Below, piece after piece: positions 59,711 to 64,000 of a stretch of 64,000 nt of DNA. Below the pieces are notes generated by a model. That model worked only from the letters and a program-made list of their open reading frames with translations, did not search any database and was not told the DNA's origin. The first letter of the stretch is position 1. Each line of letters opens with the position of its first letter. Source of the DNA: Zanthoxylum bungeanum (taxonomy: Eukaryota > Streptophyta > Magnoliopsida > Sapindales > Rutaceae). Where the stretch lies: the NCBI GenBank assembly GCA_019454045.1, contig SKCR01033463.1, positions 62,001 to 126,000 on the forward strand, read 5' to 3'. Both the position numbers and the translations under genes were made by a program.

Positions 59711-62160
59711 TAGTTTCAAGCATGAAAGTTTAGGGCTTAAAATTTGGGTATTTTGTATTTGAGCATGATTTGAATAAATTGGATGTTTAAGTATGCTTAA
59801 TACATATATAATTGAATATTGATTGGATCAATTTCAAGAATTAATGTTTGAAACAATTTTCCCCAAATGTTAATGTTGGCCTAACATGATAAATGGGGTA
59901 TTTTCAATTTGAGCATGATTTTATGAAATTGGATGATTAAGTATGCTTAAATATGGTTGAATTGAAGATTGATTGGATCAATTTCATGAAAATGCGATTG
60001 GATCATTTTTCCCCAATTTGCTTAAGGTGTCCGAATTTAATAAGCCCTAATTATCTTGGAATTTTGATTTTTGTTCATGAATTGGAAATCATTTGGGAAT
60101 ATGATTTAATGTCGATTGTGTAATTGATTGGATTGAATTTGAATCAGACATAAAATCCCCAAATTGCCAAGACTTTGAAGCATGAAAATGGTTTGATTTT
60201 TCATTAAATGTGTGTGGCCATGTGATAATGAAATAATGCATGATAATTGTATAAATTAATGTTTTAGAAATATTAATTGGGTAATTGATCATGTAATACA
60301 CTTTAGGTTAATTGAATGTGAAATTGGATTTTTTATTTAATTAATTGGGCCTTAAAATTGGATTTGGGCTTTTAAAGTTGTCATTGGCCTTGTTGGGCTT
60401 TGTTGTACAAAGTTGGGTTTAGGCAAATTGGATTGGATCCAATTGGGCCCAAAACCGCTTCCATAAAGCCCAAATACGACTTAATGAACCTTTGAAGTTT
60501 AATTGGGCCTAATGGGCCAAGATTGATTTATGGGCTTATGGGGTAAATCCCGGATTGAATTTTGGTTATTCGGTTTGACCCGAGTTGATCAAAAGTCCAC
60601 GCCTTAAGAAATCAATTAAAAGCCCATTGGACTTTAATTGAATTGACGTTGGATGTTAATCGGTATTTGAGACGCGTTGAGATTAAATTTGGACTTTAAG
60701 TCGTAAAAGGTTTATTATTAAAGTGTAATATTTAATTTGGAATTAAATAACGAATTAGAATTGAATGCATATTAAATTGGATTTAATGACGTAGTTTAAT
60801 TTAATTCGAGAATTCGTACTTTGAGTACTTATTCGCAAAACGAGTTTGACACGATCAAAATCAAATTGTTGTTTGAACATTGGATGATCACTAATTATCA
60901 GATTAATTAATTTGATTAGATTGATTGATAACATGCTTGTGTGAATACTTGGTTATGATGAATGAATAGTGTATATCGGATGGATATTAGTCGGTGGGGG
61001 CAATTTTGGAAATTATTGTAATAAATTGATTTATTAAATTGGACCTGCATGTCCAACCTTATCACCTCTACTCTATTTTTATTCTCTTCTCACCTATTCC
61101 CCTCAATGTATATATGGTTTCTTTAGAAGTGTAGTGTAACAGGTAGAAGTAATACAAGTGCTAGTTATGAGAGAGATAAAAGAGAGATTTGATCAAGGAT
61201 CAATGTGTTAAGTATCCATCCGCATATTATTATTGTTTATTTTCATATGCGCTTTATTATGTATTTAGAATGCATGTTTAAGGGTGTATGATGATGAGAC
61301 CTTAACAAAGATAATAAATTGGTAGCCAATTTGCACGCGAAAAACCCTCATCAAATATCATGCGTTTTTCCTTCCATTGAGTGATTCATACTCAAGATCC
61401 TAGAATGGCATTGGGTTGTTGGCCAAAGTCAAGCCCTTTGTCCATCGAAGATGTGTTTGAATCACGAGAGTTTTGTTCTATATTGGTGTCTTGTCCAAGT
61501 TGTGGTTTGTTGGCCAAAGTCAAGACCACTTCTTGTCCATCGATATTGATTACGACGCTTTCCATAGTCAATGGGTCGTGCTTGACTGGGATCATTAAGC
61601 TTGTTGTGCCAAAGCCAAGGCTTAGTTGATTCAGAGGAAAAAGGTTAGGCAATACATTAGATGTATTGGCATATATAAGATATATGTTAAGGATTTGGAT
61701 ATCCGCCTACTAGATCTAGGAATTGGATTGGATCCAATTGATCTTAGAGATCTACCTAGTTAAATATCATACAATTTGTTGGCCAAAGTCAAGATTGTGT
61801 GTTATTAACGGGATCCTAGCCCACTAGGAAATGCGGTTTCCCGAGTACTCGACAGAGGGTTAGAGGCTCACCGAAAAATAGTGGGAGGCAAGAATTGAAT
61901 TTGCAATACTCGTTTAATTACTTGCCATACGCGCTCAAACAAATATCATTCGTCGTTATGATTTAAATGTCAGTTAGACTAATATTTAAATCGTTGTTTT
62001 ATTAAATAGTTGGACTATATATTCAAACTATTCAACTATAGTTGATTTTATAATTGGATTATAGTAATCAATATAATTGATTTTAATCATTATAATTATT
62101 AGTACCTTAATTATTGATTAAATAGTTGGACTATTAAAATCAATTTATATTGAAAGATTG
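59711..62160 (+). other. Leader of element H, with a shortened antisense ORF
   Basis: About 2.45 kb, collinear with the other leaders. The antisense frame is open at 61652-61392 (86 aa from its first Met; NLFPLNQLSLGFGTTSL onward). The plus-strand ORF at 61381-61629 is its shadow. The leader begins with a diverged direct duplication: 'ttttccccaa' plus 'gagcatga' blocks recur near 59758/59911 and 59868/60007. Confidence 0.7.
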
Positions 62161-62700
62161 GACATTTAAAACATAATCTTGGATTAAAATGTTTAAATGG
62201 TTTAATTTTCAAATTGGGAATAATTTCAGGATAGTCCTGGAAATAAATAATAAGTTACTTTATTTGATAAAATAACTTGTTAAGCCTAAGCCAAGAATTA
62301 AGAAAATAAGTAAAGCATAATCTTTGGAAGGTTTATGCAATGATAACTTAGTGCTTAAATCCAACATACTTGTCATAAATCTATGTTTAGATTTAAGAAG
62401 TATTAAAATTGCAGTTAATAACTCTTGGAGAGTTAATGACTATTCTCAATGAGATAAAGTCAAATTTTACAATTAGGCTAATAGCGCAAGGCGCACCTTA
62501 CTTCAATATTCTAGAAACCCAAGGCTTGGCCGAAGGCTTCTGAAATATTGAATAGGGTAAAGGTAAAATCATTAAGATCTTCTGGGAAGATAAAGAACAT
62601 ATCCCAAAATGACTGGCGTTTGGATATGGCAGACATGAAGGAATTAAAGAAAGAGCAAGACTCTGACTTTAAAATATTCGTTTTCATTATTATGTTCACT
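62160..62700 (+). pseudogene. Degenerate gag of element H
   Basis: It aligns with the gag of B ('cttacttcaatattctagaa', about 62498) but carries deletions: the piece between 'tgtcataa' and 'tagatttaag' near 62375 is shorter. No open frame remains. Confidence 0.65.
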
Positions 62701-63119
62701 ACTAGTATTGAAATTGGATTTTAAATACTTAGTGTGGTACATAAAATATATGTATTGATGTTCAGAATCTGTTGTGAGCAGGATACTGACTTCAAGCTGA
62801 GGTTAATCTGCGAATCGGAAACGGGACGAAAGTGTGTTGTTTCGACCATAGATACCTAATTTAGGAACTACCTTCGGGTATGTACTTAAATTAGGATTAG
62901 ACTAGAAACATTATCTCTATATCAGTGTTTAATCCATTGTGGATAAACCTTTATATTCTAGAACACTAAAGTGTTTCATTATATAAAGATGACATTGAGA
63001 TAAACACATTAGATGTGAATAACAGTATTTATATTTTGAATATAAATAAAATCTCGAACATATAATATGACAAACTAATAGCTCATACTGATCTGATCAG
63101 ATGAAACTTAAATGTGGCA

Positions 63120-64000
63120 TTGTTGTCTAGGACACAATAAACAAGACTCGTATATCCACACTTTTGAAGAGTGGATACTAGGACTGATTTGATTATTCAA
63201 ATAAATTCTACGAATCTAGTTCTTTAGGTAAAGTACCTAAAATACTATTTACTTGGTAATAGTGATAAATGCCATCGATCTGTAAGCCCTATTCATAGTG
63301 AAGTTAGTGGGCCCATATCTAGCTAGGCTAGATGTGGATATGAATATTTCGTGACCTATACGGATGTGGCATCACGTTATGGTTATGTGTTTCTATTAAA
63401 GAACATAAATCAGAAACTTTTAGAGTTTCGACACGAAATAGACAAACAGATCGGCTAAAGTATTAAACCGTCACGGTAAGACTGAAATGGAAAATACTTA
63501 AGCAATAAGTTCACATATACTTGAAAGAGTATAGTATTCTTTCAAATGAGGACTCCTCCCGAGACACGTCAGTTTGACGGTGTGTCCGTACGAAAGAAAC
63601 CAATTTTATTGGACATGATAAGGTTTATCATGAGTCGCTCTGAGCTACCATTTCCTTCAACGGATATGCATTAACAGTGCAAAACTTATTTGGAATAAGG
63701 TTCCATATTAATCTGTTAGACAGAATTCATATTAGATATGACCAGGGATAGAAACAGGGTTTCTCACTCCTAACGATTTGGGTATGCTAGCCATATGTTT
63801 GGATGATGCCAAACTAAAACCTAAATTGGATAAGTGCCAAATGTAGGTTATCCTAGGGAAAACCATAAGTATAGTACTTATACAACTCACTGGAGAACAA
63901 TTGTAATTGTTGCTCACCATGCAGTCTTCCTTAGAGGAATACTGATATATAGTGGTAAGTGGGAGGACAGTAAAACTCGATGAAAATCGGAGTGATACTT
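63120..64000 (+). pseudogene. Degenerate integrase region of element H, running off the window
   Basis: GAG-pre-integrase 'ttgttgtctaggacacaataaac'-like text and integrase blocks match B at 25640-26520 in order, with many stops. The window ends just before the RT entry, so whether H shares the RT deletion of B and F cannot be seen. Confidence 0.8.

Noticed and set aside
1..64000. tRNA, rRNA or prokaryotic-type systems
   Set aside because: No cloverleaf with conserved T-loop, rRNA core or operon-like gene array was recognised on either strand. The Met- and Asp-tRNA matches are only retrotransposon primer sites.

Overview
The window is nuclear DNA of a flowering plant, most likely a eudicot. 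It holds one intact host gene (cytosolic 60S acidic ribosomal protein P2, minus strand, three coding exons) in a sea of nested, mostly decayed retrotransposons. Evidence for a plant: GT-AG introns, a telo-box beside a TATA element upstream of the ribosomal protein gene, Ty1/copia elements primed by initiator-Met tRNA, a Ty3/gypsy element primed by tRNA-Asp, and an L1-type LINE relic. The species cannot be named from this sequence.

Layout. 1-920: 3' part of a probable solo LTR of the dominant copia family. 921-2228: unclassified repeat. 2231-3995: minus-strand remains of a second copia lineage (J: integrase/reverse transcriptase) and its GAACTTCAGGTTC-rich DNA. 3996-12067: copia element A, with a truncated 5' LTR. 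12068-13949: more J-type leader with a six-copy 54-bp minisatellite and a probable 201-bp J LTR. 13950-16341: the P2 gene and its flanks. 16342-16864: LINE relic. 17028 to the window end: a nest in which element C is split by B (itself carrying solo LTR S), by gypsy element D and by E. E is in turn split by F and G, and G by H. Target-site duplications (TSDs) prove four insertions: S acagc, B atgtc, D gagag, F cttgg.

The dominant copia family has LTRs of about 2.1 kb (TGTTGG...CAACA), a Met-tRNA primer site, an unusually long leader (about 2.3-2.7 kb), then gag, integrase, RT and RNase H remnants and a purine tract. Every copy seen is broken. B and F have similar LTR pairs yet share the same RT deletion and a stop replacing the YVDD motif, so they were probably mobilised by proteins from elsewhere. 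D is a compact gypsy element with gag but no pol, resembling the non-autonomous TR-GAG type.

The most striking unexplained signal is structural. The family's LTRs carry a chain of short palindromes, each with a 3-base centre (TGG, TAG or TTG). Eight stand in a row within 220 bp of one LTR, and similar palindromes recur in the leader and in decayed coding DNA.
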